A stretch of DNA of 32,656 bases from Bryobacteraceae bacterium. GTDB lineage: Bacteria; Acidobacteriota; Terriglobia; Bryobacterales; Bryobacteraceae. The notes under the pieces were generated by a model. The model saw only the letters and a list, made by a program, of their open reading frames with translations, did not search any database and was not told where the DNA came from. The stretch covers positions 1 to 32,656 of the forward strand of contig JASIAM010000328.1 in assembly GCA_030041985.1 (NCBI GenBank), written 5' to 3'. Positions within the stretch are counted from its first letter, which is position 1. Each line of letters begins with the position of its first letter. Position numbers and translations under genes: made by a program. Of this stretch, positions 14,705-23,401 are shown in pieces.

Positions 14705-17233
14705 TCACTTTTGCCACAAAATCTGGCCTGCTTCGAGCGGCACGTTGACTCCGGAGAAAGTTGGCATGATTCGCGGCGTATAGCCGGCAGCAGGGCGATC
14801 ATCGGGCACTGCGGCGGTATATAGATACCCTCCTACCGAACCGGCCAGCGACTGCGACCGCGTCATCGCCACGCGGAAAGGATCCCCGTCCGGCGCCTCT
14901 GACGGTGGATTCGCGAACAGTTCCACGGCAATGGCGTCCGGGGATAACTCATCCAGGTAAACCGGCACATGGAACACGTACCCGCCCCCCTGGTTTTCGA
15001 TGTGCACATCGCCGAAGCGAATGTTATTCCAATGCTGCGCCAGCCGCCGTTGCCAGTCGCACAGCGCTTTGGCCTGCTTCCCTCCTTCCGCGGCCCGGCG
15101 GCAATAAGCGGCTGCTGCAGGAAGGTAGTGGGTTTCGGTGTACTCGCGAACCGTGCGGTTGGCGGAGAACTCCGGCGTCAAACGAGCAAGGCTCTCCCGC
15201 ATTTTGGCTACCCATCGCTTAGGCACGCCCTGCTCATCGCGGTCGTAGAACGTAGGGATCACGTCGTGTTCCAGCACGGTGTAGAGGGCTTCGGCCTCGG
15301 TAGCATCCCAGGCAGGATCGTCGCCATGTTCGCGCCCGTCGCCAATGGCCCAGCCCACTTCCGGTGTATACGCCTCGGCCCACCAGCCATCCAGTTCTGA
15401 CAAATTGAGCCCTCCGTTGACCAGCACTTTCATGCCGCTGGTGCCGCTGGCCTCCCAAGGGCGGCGCGGCGTGTTGACCCAAAGGTCAACCCCACGAACC
15501 AGACTCTGCGTAAGCACCTTGTCATAGTCGCTTAAAAACACCACATGGCAGCGGGCTTCGGGACGCCGGATGAAGTCGTTCCACTGGCGGATCATGGCCT
15601 GTCCGGCAAGATCCTGCGGATGGGCCTTGCCCGCGATGATCAACTGCACGGGCCGCTCGCGGTTGGTCAGAATGCGCAGCAGCCGTTCCGGATCACGCAG
15701 CAGCAGGTTGGGGCGTTTATAAGTGGCGAAGCGGCGGGCGAAGCCGAGGGTCAGGATGTCGGGGTCGAAGATGCGGCCGGCTTCCTCCACTTCCTCCTGG
15801 GGCGCGCCCTGCGTTTCTCTCTGGTGGGCCAGACGCTTGCGCGTGAACTCGATCAAATCCCTGGTGGTTTGGGCGCGCAACTGCCACAACTGTAAATCGC
15901 TCACGCGGCGCAGACCGGCTTCCAGGTGGTCCACCTCCCCCAGCCAGCGTTTGTGGCCGCATGCTTCGTCCCAGAAAGCGTCCGATTCGACCGATTCCCA
16001 GGTAGCCACGTGTACGCCATTGGTGACATGGCCCACCGGAACTTCGGCTTGGGGCCACCGCGGAAACAGGGGTTGAAAGAGGCGGCGGCTGACCTGCCCG
16101 TGGAGCCGGCTCACACCATTAATCGCCCCGCTGCCGCGCATCGCCAGATAGGCCATGTTGAACGGCCCGGTGTTGCCTTCGCCGCGGCCCAGCGCCAGAA
16201 GGTCGCCGATGCCAATGCCCAATATCTGTTCCGAATATAACGTAAAGTACTTTTCAACTAGCTCCGGTGCGAACCGGTCGAAGCCCGCATCCACCGCGGT
16301 ATGCGTGGTGAAAATATTGCCGGCGCGGGTGGCGGCGATCGCAACATCAAAAGGTTGCTTGTGGTCGGCCATCCACGAGCGAGCGCGCTCCAGAAGAGCG
16401 AAGGCGGCGTGGCCCTCGTTCAAATGAAGTACTTCGGGATTGAGGCCAAGCGCCCGCAGGAGGCGCCACCCGCCGATCCCCAGAATAATTTCCTGGCGGA
16501 TACGCGTTTCCGGACCACCTCCGTAAAGCTCGCTCGTGATACCGCGGAACGTGGGAGGATTGGCGGGATCATTGGCGTCCAACAGGTAGAGCATGCACCG
16601 GCCTACCTCGACCTGCCATGCGCGCGCCCACATTTTCATTCCGGGAAATGAAATCGGAATGCGCAGCCACTCGCCATTGGGTTCGCGGAGAGGCTTAATA
16701 GGCAACATGCCGGGATCATTGAACGGGTAGAGGGCCACCTGGTTGCCGGCCGAATCAAACTCCTGGCGGAAATAGCCTTGAGAATAGAGCAGACCAATAG
16801 CCACCACGGGCACGCCGAGATCGCTGGCGGCCTTGAGTTGATCCCCTGCCACGTTGCCCAAGCCGCCCGAGTAAATGGGCAGGGCTTCAGCCAGCATGTA
16901 CTCCATGCTGAAATAAGCAGCTAGCTTGAGTGGCGACTCCGGATGGGCCTGCTGGAACCAGGTGACAACCTCATGGGCCTCCCGCTTTTCCCGCAGGACC
17001 TCCTCCATCAATTGGGCGAATGCCGGCTCACGCCGCGCCTGTTCGAGTTTCTCCTGCGAAACCGTTTGCAAGACCAGCCATGGATTGAGCGTGTGCTCCC
17101 AGAGTTGTGGATCGAGGCGACTCCACAGTTCGTCCGACGCGTGTTTCCACGTCCAGCGAAGATTCAGTGCCAGTTCGGCGAGTCCATCGCCTGCGGTTTC
17201 CGAAGGGCGTGTTGTGTACGTAGGATTGCTCAT
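14705..17233 (-). CDS. Alpha-glucan (glycogen/maltodextrin) phosphorylase, GT35
   Basis: An 842-aa enzyme that releases glucose-1-phosphate from alpha-1,4-glucans. It belongs to the branch with an N-terminal DUF3417-type region (LALNLRWTWKHASDELW) typical of archaeal and thermophile-type alpha-glucan phosphorylases. AYFSMEYMLAEALPIYSGGLG forms the glucose/phosphate site. EASGTSGMKVLVNGGLNLS contains the pyridoxal-phosphate lysine, about K602. I choose ATG 17233 because GAGGAGG lies 9 nt upstream; an in-frame ATG at 17290 would add 19 residues without a binding site. The cytosolic role is storage polysaccharide turnover. The GDPD gene follows closely on the same strand. Confidence 0.93.
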   Translation of the reverse strand: MSNPTYTTRPSETAGDGLAELALNLRWTWKHASDELWSRLDPQLWEHTLNPWLVLQTVSQEKLEQARREPAFAQLMEEVLREKREAHEVVTWFQQAHPESPLKLAAYFSMEYMLAEALPIYSGGLGNVAGDQLKAASDLGVPVVAIGLLYSQGYFRQEFDSAGNQVALYPFNDPGMLPIKPLREPNGEWLRIPISFPGMKMWARAWQVEVGRCMLYLLDANDPANPPTFRGITSELYGGGPETRIRQEIILGIGGWRLLRALGLNPEVLHLNEGHAAFALLERARSWMADHKQPFDVAIAATRAGNIFTTHTAVDAGFDRFAPELVEKYFTLYSEQILGIGIGDLLALGRGEGNTGPFNMAYLAMRGSGAINGVSRLHGQVSRRLFQPLFPRWPQAEVPVGHVTNGVHVATWESVESDAFWDEACGHKRWLGEVDHLEAGLRRVSDLQLWQLRAQTTRDLIEFTRKRLAHQRETQGAPQEEVEEAGRIFDPDILTLGFARRFATYKRPNLLLRDPERLLRILTNRERPVQLIIAGKAHPQDLAGQAMIRQWNDFIRRPEARCHVVFLSDYDKVLTQSLVRGVDLWVNTPRRPWEASGTSGMKVLVNGGLNLSELDGWWAEAYTPEVGWAIGDGREHGDDPAWDATEAEALYTVLEHDVIPTFYDRDEQGVPKRWVAKMRESLARLTPEFSANRTVREYTETHYLPAAAAYCRRAAEGGKQAKALCDWQRRLAQHWNNIRFGDVHIENQGGGYVFHVPVYLDELSPDAIAVELFANPPSEAPDGDPFRVAMTRSQSLAGSVGGYLYTAAVPDDRPAAGYTPRIMPTFSGVNVPLEAGQILWQK

Positions 17234-17372
17234 CCGTGGAGTCCTCCTCAAGATAGTCGTATAGTCTGATTGTCGCGCGCCTGGCAGCAATGCAATTTAA
17301 CAATCGGGTTAATTATCGGGGTCTCCTCCCTGTCCAGGCGTTGGAACTCCGTTTGCAAGTGTATGGTTAGGA

Positions 17373-17792
17373 ATGTATGTGAAGATTATGAGGTTTATTT
17401 CAGCAGCAACGGTGCTTTTAATGACGGCGGCAAGCCTCATGGCGCAATCTTTTCTCGATCAATACCAGCCGCCGCAGAACACCGGCGATTCGTTTGTTAT
17501 CGACTTGGAGCACCCGGTAATCGTGGCGCATCGAGTCCTGGAGCCCGGGATCTACCAGGTGCACTGCATCAATATTGCCGGCGCCGATCTGCCGGTGCTC
17601 CGGATACGGCAAGTAAACCGCCCGGCGGTGAATCTCGCAGTGACCATCTGGCCGGCATTTCGCGAGAGCGCCTCGGCAGAAAACGAGGTGACTTTTTACC
17701 ATATCGGGAACGATTACTACTTTAAGCGCATGTGGATCCGAGGAATGAATTACGGGTACACTTTCTCGCCCCCAAAAGGGGTCGCGCCGTAG
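17373..17792 (+). CDS. Small secreted protein of unknown function
   Basis: A protein of about 139 aa with a clear signal peptide (MRFISAATVLLMTAASLMAQS) and a mature part of about 110 residues that looks like a small beta-rich domain (ILDLEHPVIVAHRVLEPGIYQV-like pattern, then PAVNLAVTIWPAF and NEVTFYHIGNDYYFKRMWIRG). I do not recognise the family. The start is uncertain: ATG 17373 has AGGA immediately adjacent, GTG 17379 has the same AGGA at better spacing, and ATG 17388 gives the tidiest signal peptide. It is divergent from the phosphorylase gene and is followed by a decayed transposase-like gene. Confidence 0.7.
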   Translation: MYVKIMRFISAATVLLMTAASLMAQSFLDQYQPPQNTGDSFVIDLEHPVIVAHRVLEPGIYQVHCINIAGADLPVLRIRQVNRPAVNLAVTIWPAFRESASAENEVTFYHIGNDYYFKRMWIRGMNYGYTFSPPKGVAP

Positions 17793-17809
17793 CGGCTTTC
17801 CGTCAATAA

Positions 17810-18261
17810 TCGCGCCGGAGCACAGCGCGCTTCCCGCACCAGGTTTTGCTATACGTGGGTGATGCGCCGCTGCGCATGAAAGCGGCGCCGAGCGCGCCTT
17901 CGCTGCAATATTCTTACAAAGTGGTGTCATTTTCGCTGGGTTGCGAAAACTGGAACCGTTAGTAAAGGAGGAAGTGAACAAGATGCCCATTCTCATCGAT
18001 ATCAGAGAGAACCAGGTTCTTGGCCCGGTGTATGAGCAGGGTTGGCAGGAGGGTGTGCAGCGAGGCGTGGAGCAGGGTATTCAGCAAGGAGTGCAGCAGG
18101 GTGAATTGACCGTGATTCGCCGCATGATCGAAAAGCGCTTCAACTTCCGTTCGATCCCAGCCTGGGCGGAGGAACGCCTCAGCCGCTTGACGGTGCCCGA
18201 ACTGGAGGAGTTGAGCGTTCGCCTCCTCGACGTCAAGACCATCGAGGAATTGCTTCCTTAG
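17810..18261 (+). pseudogene. Decayed Rpn-family (PD-(D/E)XK recombination-promoting nuclease/transposase) gene
   Basis: Two fragments in different frames belong to one protein. Bases 17819-17959 (frame starting ...ARFPHQVLLYVGDAPLRMKA, then LQYSYKVVSF) match the middle of the family. From about 17935 the next frame continues as AGLRKLEPLVKEE, NKMPILIDIRENQVLGPVYE and a Gln/Gly repeat (EQGIQQGVQQGELT), ending in the DUF4351-like tail (IEKRFNFRSIPAWAEERL...LEELLP). Intact members carry about 60-70 residues between SLQYSYKVV and AGLRKLE, so an internal deletion with frame change is inferred. The N-terminal nuclease core is also missing; a TAA at 17807 closes the frame. The C-terminal frame alone is open from TTG 17941 and might still be translated. 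Confidence 0.8.
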
Positions 18262-18279
18262 CCGCTACGGGCGCCGCGT

Positions 18280-18285
18280 TACAAT
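18280..18285 (+). promoter_or_regulatory. -10 box for a leaderless lipoprotein mRNA
   Basis: TACAAT lies 7 nt before the GTG at 18293, so transcription would begin at or next to the start codon. No -35 match is visible. Confidence 0.4.
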
Positions 18286-18292
18286 CGGGTTC

Positions 18293-18826
18293 GTGCCCCG
18301 GCTTGCGCGGCTGCTTTGCCTGGTGCCGGCCTTGGTGGCGGCCGGTTGCAGTGATCTCCCCGACTTTCCGCCACCGCCTCAACGCAACCCGCTACCTGGC
18401 TCCGATTCGGCAGGGTTAAGTTACTTCCTCAGCATGAGCAACCCCAATGCCGCCGCCTACATCGTTCAGGGCATCGCCAGCAACACGGAGGGTAACGGAT
18501 ATCGTTGGGCCTTCGCTCACCCCGTGCTGCGCTTTGTAGTGCCGCAAATCGAGCGTCCCAAGTTCCTGTTGGATTTCTGGCTGCCGGATACCACTCTGCG
18601 TGTTACCGGCCCCCTCACACTGAGCATTTCCTTCAACGGACGCCTGTTCGACCGGCCGCGCTTCGCACAAATAGGGGCGCAGCACTACCAGCGCGAGGTC
18701 CCCGCGGGGTTTCTGCACGCCAATGCCATTAACCTCGTCTCGATCGATCCCGATAAGGTTTACACCGCGCCGGCGGATGGAGCCAAACTCAGTTTTCCCA
18801 TCTCCCGGGTGGGGTTCGTAGAGTAA
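18293..18826 (+). CDS. Predicted lipoprotein of unknown function
   Basis: A 177-aa protein starting at GTG 18293. The N-terminus MPRLARLLCLVPALVAAGCSD carries a lipobox (LVAAGC), so lipidation of the Cys at about position 19 and membrane anchoring are predicted. A short Pro-rich linker (LPDFPPPPQRNPLP) leads to a beta-rich domain of about 140 residues (FLLDFWLPDTTLRVTGPLTLSISFNGRLFD), which I do not recognise. There is no Shine-Dalgarno; TACAAT lies 7 nt upstream, which suggests a leaderless mRNA. The stop is separated by 1 base from the start of the downstream GT-C membrane protein, so the two are co-expressed and may work together at the envelope. Confidence 0.8.
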   Translation: MPRLARLLCLVPALVAAGCSDLPDFPPPPQRNPLPGSDSAGLSYFLSMSNPNAAAYIVQGIASNTEGNGYRWAFAHPVLRFVVPQIERPKFLLDFWLPDTTLRVTGPLTLSISFNGRLFDRPRFAQIGAQHYQREVPAGFLHANAINLVSIDPDKVYTAPADGAKLSFPISRVGFVE

Positions 18827-18827
18827 C

Positions 18828-20999
18828 GTGCAGGCCCTGCTGATCCTGTTCGGCGCACTGTTCACAGTGGCTGTTTCGCTGGCTTGCGGCCGCATGCTAC
18901 TGCGCGAGACCGCCGCTGATATCGGGATCACCTTCGTTTGTGGCGCTGCGATCCTGAGCTTTGCGGTATTCCTCATTGCCGCGGTAGATGCCGCCTACCC
19001 GGCCACCTTTCTGGCGCTCGGCACGGCCGCGTTGTGGTTGGCGCGCCGCCAGATCAGGTTCCGGCGGTCGAAGCCAGCCACACGTAAGGCTGTTCTGTAT
19101 GTCCTGTTGCCGCTATTTGCAGCCTATTTCGTGATCTGTCTCGCGCATGCCATGGCGCCGGAAGCCAGTCCCGATGGTTCGGCGTACCATCTCAGCCTAG
19201 TCGCCCGTTATCTGCGCGAGCACGGTTTCCACCGCATCACCACCAACATCTACGCTGACCTCTCCCAGGGTATTGAGATGTTGTTCCTGTTTGCGTTCGC
19301 CTTTGGCAAGCATTCGGCGGCCGCGCTGGTGCACTTGGCCTTCCTGCTGGCGCTGGTTTGGCAGATGTTCTGCTACGGCCGCCGGGAGGGATTCCCATTC
19401 GCCGGAGCTTACGCCGCCTTCCTGGTGTTCGCCAGCCCGGTAGTAGGAATCGATGCCGCGAGCGCTTATAACGACGTCGCCGTTGCCGCCATCGCTTTCA
19501 CGCTGTTCCAGCTTCTGCGGCTGTGGGAGGACGGGCGCCAGCCTCGTATGCTGGTCGCTATCGGCCTGATCGCCGGGTTCGCTTACGCGGCCAAGTACAC
19601 CGCCGCCCTAGCCATTCCCTACGCCATCGGCTATGTCGCCTGGAAGAGCCGCCGCTGGCGCGATGCCGCCATCGTGGCCTGCTGCGCCTCGCTTCTGATC
19701 GTCCCTTGGATCGCCAAAGACTGGATCTGGGTGCAAAACCCTCTGGCTCCCTTCTTTAATCATTGGTTCCCCAACCCGTATGTGACCACGGCCTTCGAAA
19801 AAGAATATCGAGAGTACCTGACTCATTACGAGCTTTCCAGCCTCCGGCAGATTCCGCTGGAAGTGACGACCTACGGAAAACTCTCGGGCCTCATCGGGCC
19901 GGTCTTTCTGCTCACGCCCCTTGCCCTTCTATCGATATTCCGGCGCGAAGGCAGGCAACTCCTGCTGGCGGCCCTCGTCTTTGGCGCAACGTACTTCACC
20001 AATATCGGCACGCGGTTTCTCATTCCGCCTCTGCCGTTCGTCGCGCTGGCCATGGTTTTGGCGTTGGCCAGAGTACCCGCGATTGCCCTCGCCGTGGTGC
20101 TGGTGCACGCCTGGCTTTCCTGGCCCTCCATTGTGCCGAAGTACGGACGCGAAGACGCCTGGCGATTTCGTGGGCTTCCCTGGCGAGAGGCGTTGCGCAT
20201 CCGCCCCGAAGAACCCTACCTGATGAGCCGCCTCCCGTTTTACGGCGCGGTCCGCCTGATTGAAAAAGCTACGCGACCGGGATCCACCATCTTCACCACG
20301 AATCCGTTACCGGAATCCTACACGTCCCGCCGTGTGCTGGTCGAATACTATTCCACGGAAAATCAGATAACCGGCCGCATCCTGCGTACCGGCTCCGTTC
20401 CGGAAGATGCTCCTACGCTGCGGTTGGGTTTCACCTTCCCGCGCCAGGCGATGCGCGCGGTGCGGGTCCTCGAAACCGCCGCTGCTTCGCAATCCGGCAG
20501 CGAGCTTTGGAGTATCCATGAATTGCGCATCTTCGATGGCCGGCGCGAGTTGCCGCGCCAATCCCGCTGGCGGCTGCGCGCGCGGCCTTATGCCTGGGGC
20601 ATTCAGAACGCGTTTGACAACAGCCTGGTCACCTTCTGGATTTCCGGCGATTCGTTGCGGCCGGGGATGTACGTGCAGGTGGATTTCGGCGGCGTTGCAG
20701 TGGCCGATTCGCTCGAAATCGCGACCGCGCCGAACCAGTGGCACGTGCATCTGGAACTGCAAGGTCTTTCCCCCGAAGGCGAATGGAAGACGCTCGCAAA
20801 ATCGCCTCAGCAAACCGAAGTCGGGCGGCCTCTTGGTTTGCGGCGAGCCGTGGCCGAGGAACTCAAGCGCCGCGGCATCGACTACTTACTTCTCTTCGAT
20901 CAGGATTTGGGCGCGAATGACTTGCGCGACAATGCCGGGCAATGGGGTATCCGCCCGCTCGGCGCCGTCCAGGGCACCAGACTCTACCAGCTTCCCTGA
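18828..20999 (+). CDS. GT-C type membrane glycosyltransferase-like protein with C-terminal beta domain
   Basis: A 723-aa polytopic membrane protein. From about residue 1 to 430 there are around ten hydrophobic segments. The early loop has MAPEASPDGSAYHLSLVARYLREHG, in the position of the catalytic acidic loop of GT-C enzymes (ArnT/PMT/GT39-like) that use polyprenyl-phosphate sugars. From about residue 530 the soluble end (SELWSIHELRIFDGRREL, then FDNSLVTFWISGDSLRPGMYVQVDFGG) resembles an F5/8-type (discoidin-like) carbohydrate-binding fold. It likely transfers a sugar to an envelope acceptor on the outer face of the inner membrane; donor and acceptor are unknown. It starts at GTG, 1 base after the lipoprotein stop, hence translational coupling. 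Confidence 0.75.
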   Translation: MQALLILFGALFTVAVSLACGRMLLRETAADIGITFVCGAAILSFAVFLIAAVDAAYPATFLALGTAALWLARRQIRFRRSKPATRKAVLYVLLPLFAAYFVICLAHAMAPEASPDGSAYHLSLVARYLREHGFHRITTNIYADLSQGIEMLFLFAFAFGKHSAAALVHLAFLLALVWQMFCYGRREGFPFAGAYAAFLVFASPVVGIDAASAYNDVAVAAIAFTLFQLLRLWEDGRQPRMLVAIGLIAGFAYAAKYTAALAIPYAIGYVAWKSRRWRDAAIVACCASLLIVPWIAKDWIWVQNPLAPFFNHWFPNPYVTTAFEKEYREYLTHYELSSLRQIPLEVTTYGKLSGLIGPVFLLTPLALLSIFRREGRQLLLAALVFGATYFTNIGTRFLIPPLPFVALAMVLALARVPAIALAVVLVHAWLSWPSIVPKYGREDAWRFRGLPWREALRIRPEEPYLMSRLPFYGAVRLIEKATRPGSTIFTTNPLPESYTSRRVLVEYYSTENQITGRILRTGSVPEDAPTLRLGFTFPRQAMRAVRVLETAAASQSGSELWSIHELRIFDGRRELPRQSRWRLRARPYAWGIQNAFDNSLVTFWISGDSLRPGMYVQVDFGGVAVADSLEIATAPNQWHVHLELQGLSPEGEWKTLAKSPQQTEVGRPLGLRRAVAEELKRRGIDYLLLFDQDLGANDLRDNAGQWGIRPLGAVQGTRLYQLP

Positions 21000-21029
21000 A
21001 GCGGCCGTGCCATAGTGTAAAACGAAGAC

Positions 21030-21662
21030 ATGAATCACGAACCTTTCGGGGACCCCCGCCTGGCCATCAATCGCGTCTACACGCGCCGTGGCGACGGCGG
21101 CGAAACCAGCCTGGCGGGCGGCCAGCGCATCGCCAAAGATAGCGCGCGCATCGAAGCCTACGGCACGGTTGACGAACTGAATTCCTTCATCTCTGCCGCC
21201 CGTGTGACCACCGGCGCTGTGGTCGGATCAGAGCCGCGCCTCGCGCCCCTGGCATCGATTCTGCTGCGCGTGCAGCACGAACTGTTCAACCTGGGATCGA
21301 TTCTTGCCACTCTTCCTGAAGACGTCCATCCCAAGCAGGCGCGCATCACCCCAGCGGAGGTGTCACAGCTTGAATCGGAGATCGATGCCGCAAACGGCGA
21401 ACTGCCGCCTCTCCGCTCTTTCGTGCTGGCGGGCAGCACGCGCCTCAACAGCGACCTCGATATCTGCCGCACCGTGTGCCGCCGCGCGGAAAGGGCCTGC
21501 GTGACCCTCTCGCGCGAGGAAATGGTGCCCCCGGAAGCCATTCACTACCTCAATCGCTTGAGCGATGCGCTCTTCGTATGGAGCCGCTGGGTCAGTCATC
21601 TATCCGGCGTTCGCGAAACGCTGTGGGAGCCGAACGCCTCGGCCTCCGGGCAGCGAGGGTAA
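21030..21662 (+). CDS. PduO-type cob(I)alamin adenosyltransferase
   Basis: A 210-aa ATP:corrinoid adenosyltransferase that makes adenosylcobalamin, the coenzyme of B12-dependent mutases and dehydratases. The N-terminal ATP-binding motif is VYTRRGDGGETSLAGGQRI, followed by EAYGTVDELNSFISAAR. The C-terminal helices carry LDICRTVCRRAERACVTL and HYLNRLSDALFVWSRW, the standard family signature. It is cytosolic. ATG 21030 has no good ribosome binding site. No other cobalamin gene is nearby. Confidence 0.93.
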   Translation: MNHEPFGDPRLAINRVYTRRGDGGETSLAGGQRIAKDSARIEAYGTVDELNSFISAARVTTGAVVGSEPRLAPLASILLRVQHELFNLGSILATLPEDVHPKQARITPAEVSQLESEIDAANGELPPLRSFVLAGSTRLNSDLDICRTVCRRAERACVTLSREEMVPPEAIHYLNRLSDALFVWSRWVSHLSGVRETLWEPNASASGQRG

Positions 21663-21693
21663 TTTCGCGCGCCTTCTCCGGCGTTTCACCGGG

Positions 21694-21722
21694 TGACCCC
21701 TAATTTTGGCCGTAGTATGATG
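21694..21722 (+). promoter_or_regulatory. Promoter of the RodZ-like gene
   Basis: A -35-like GTGACC (21694-21699), a 17-bp spacer and a -10 TATGAT (21717-21722) predict a start near 21729, 16 nt before ATG 21745. This excludes an in-frame GTG at 21724 as the translation start. Confidence 0.5.
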
Positions 21723-21744
21723 AGTGCAGGGCCGGAACCTCCCC

Positions 21745-22722
21745 ATGACTTCCATCGGCGAGACGCTACGCCGGGAGCGCATCAAGCAAAAACTCGATTT
21801 GCAGGGTGTTTCAAGCGAGCTCAAGATTTCTGCGCGTATGCTCGAAGCCATTGAGGCCGAGGATTTCGGCAAGCTCCCCGGCGGTGTTTTTGCGCGCAGC
21901 TTCGTCCGCCAGTATGCCCGCCTGCTCGGTTTGGACGAAGACGAGATTTCCACTGAGTTACAGCGCATTCTCGAGCCGCAAAGCGTGGGTGGTGCGCAGG
22001 CTCAGTTTCTGGGCAAGCCGCCCGATATCCCTCTACCGCGCGTCGAAGCCTGGGACGCGGTGGGAGACAAAGTCTCGCGCGGGTCCAAAGTGCTGCCGCC
22101 GTTGGCCATGGTTTTCGCCGTGATGCTGGCCTGCTCGGGCATCTACTCCTGGTGGCAGCGTTCTCATCGTCCTGGACCGGCGCGCCAAACCGTCACCGTG
22201 CCCACGGAGACAGCAGCTACGCCCGCGCCAAGCCAGCCCGAAACTGCTAAGCCGGCGTCTGCGCCCGAGCCTTCCGCTGCGGCAGATCGAAAAAACGAAA
22301 CCGCCCCGGAAACTGAAGTGGCCCAGCCTGGAGTAAAGCCCGGCCCACAAGCTCCTGCCACCGCGCAGGCGCAATCGGCCAACTCCAGTGCCGCCGCTTC
22401 AATCCCGGCGGCCCCAGCTACGGTTCGCGTCGAAATGACGGCCCAAGAGCCGGTTTGGGTTTCGGCCCACGCGGATGGCAAGTACCTCTTCTCAGGCACC
22501 TTGCAACCCAACGAAAGCCGCACCGCCGAAGCCACCGGCGCCGTGACTCTAAAGCTCGGCAATGCGGGTGGAATCCGCATCTCCGTAAACGGAAAACCCA
22601 TTGGCCCCGTTGGTCCGAAAGGCCAAATCCGAACTGTTCAACTGACCCCCGGCGGTTTCCAGATTCTCCCACCGGACGCGCCTAAGCCGGCTTCTCCCAT
22701 TGATCCGCTCGATCCCCTCTGA
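21745..22722 (+). CDS. RodZ-like helix-turn-helix membrane protein (HTH_25 + DUF4115)
   Basis: A 325-aa bitopic protein. An N-terminal Cro-like helix-turn-helix (about 1-75: SIGETLRRERIKQKLDLQGVSSELKIS, then FARSFVRQYARLLGL) is followed by a single transmembrane helix at about residues 116-137 (PLAMVFAVMLACSGIYSWW), an Ala/Pro/Glu-rich periplasmic linker of about 90 residues and a C-terminal DUF4115 beta domain (VEMTAQEPVWVSAHADGKYLFSGTLQPNE). RodZ links MreB to the cell-wall elongation machinery, and many phyla have this shorter relative. The last 85 bases overlap the convergent pgsA gene. Confidence 0.87.
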   Translation: MTSIGETLRRERIKQKLDLQGVSSELKISARMLEAIEAEDFGKLPGGVFARSFVRQYARLLGLDEDEISTELQRILEPQSVGGAQAQFLGKPPDIPLPRVEAWDAVGDKVSRGSKVLPPLAMVFAVMLACSGIYSWWQRSHRPGPARQTVTVPTETAATPAPSQPETAKPASAPEPSAAADRKNETAPETEVAQPGVKPGPQAPATAQAQSANSSAAASIPAAPATVRVEMTAQEPVWVSAHADGKYLFSGTLQPNESRTAEATGAVTLKLGNAGGIRISVNGKPIGPVGPKGQIRTVQLTPGGFQILPPDAPKPASPIDPLDPL

Positions 22723-23348
22723 TCGCGCCGTAGTTCCCGCTGCCGCGTGCGCTCGAGTATGAGTAGTTCCCGCCTGCGCCGCTTCTTAATGCTCTCATCC
22801 ACTTTGCGCCAGAACTTGGCGAAATAACTCATCGCGGACAGAATGCTGAAGAAAACCACCCCCCACATCAGAATCATGCCGGGCAGGTGCAGAACCGCGT
22901 GCCGCAGGCTCGCCAGCAGGCAGGAAATCGCCGCCACCTGAGAAACCATCTTGGTTTTGCCCAGGTCGCTAGCGCGAATGGTGTAGCCTTCGGCGGCCGC
23001 GATGCTGCGCAGTCCCGAAACGGCGAACTCGCGCCCCACCACGATGATGGCCATCCATCCGGGCAGCACCCGAACTTGCACCAGCGAAATCAGCGCCGCT
23101 GATATCAGTAGCTTGTCGGCAATCGGGTCAAGCAGGGTGCCGATGGTGGTTTCCTGACGCCACCGGCGCGCCAGGTAACCATCCAGCAAATCCGTGGCCG
23201 CCGCCGCCAGAAAAATAGCCAGGGCCAGCCACTCATTGGTGATCGGCCGCCGCGCGATCTCCACAGAGACGTTCTCTTCTACCAGCACCGCCACCAGCAG
23301 CGGAACAAAGAAAATCCGGAGAATCGTCAGCGCGTTGGGTACGTTCAT
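22638..23348 (-). CDS. pgsA: CDP-diacylglycerol-glycerol-3-phosphate 3-phosphatidyltransferase
   Basis: An integral membrane enzyme of about 236 aa that makes phosphatidylglycerol-phosphate. It carries the full CDP-alcohol phosphotransferase signature DGYLAR followed by G and two spaced Asp (IGTLLDPIADK), matching DGxxAR-x8-GxxxDxxxD. I choose ATG 23348 (MNVPNALTILRIFFVP), the standard family start; an in-frame ATG at 23387 adds 13 atypical residues. It has an unusual basic and Gly-rich tail (KKRRRRELLILERTRQRELRRD and onward) of about 55 residues. That tail is encoded opposite the end of the RodZ-like gene. Confidence 0.93.
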   Translation of the reverse strand: MNVPNALTILRIFFVPLLVAVLVEENVSVEIARRPITNEWLALAIFLAAAATDLLDGYLARRWRQETTIGTLLDPIADKLLISAALISLVQVRVLPGWMAIIVVGREFAVSGLRSIAAAEGYTIRASDLGKTKMVSQVAAISCLLASLRHAVLHLPGMILMWGVVFFSILSAMSYFAKFWRKVDESIKKRRRRELLILERTRQRELRRDQRGSSGSMGEAGLGASGGRIWKPPGVS

Positions 23349-23401
23349 CTTAGCTTCAGGAAGCCAGTGTTGCCGGCCCCAACCCACTATACTGCGTTTA
23401 C

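Noticed and set aside
14695-14802. Longer start for the phosphodiesterase gene (MIALLPAIRRES...)
   Set aside because: It would overlap the end of the phosphorylase gene by about 100 bp, with residues that do not belong to the family.
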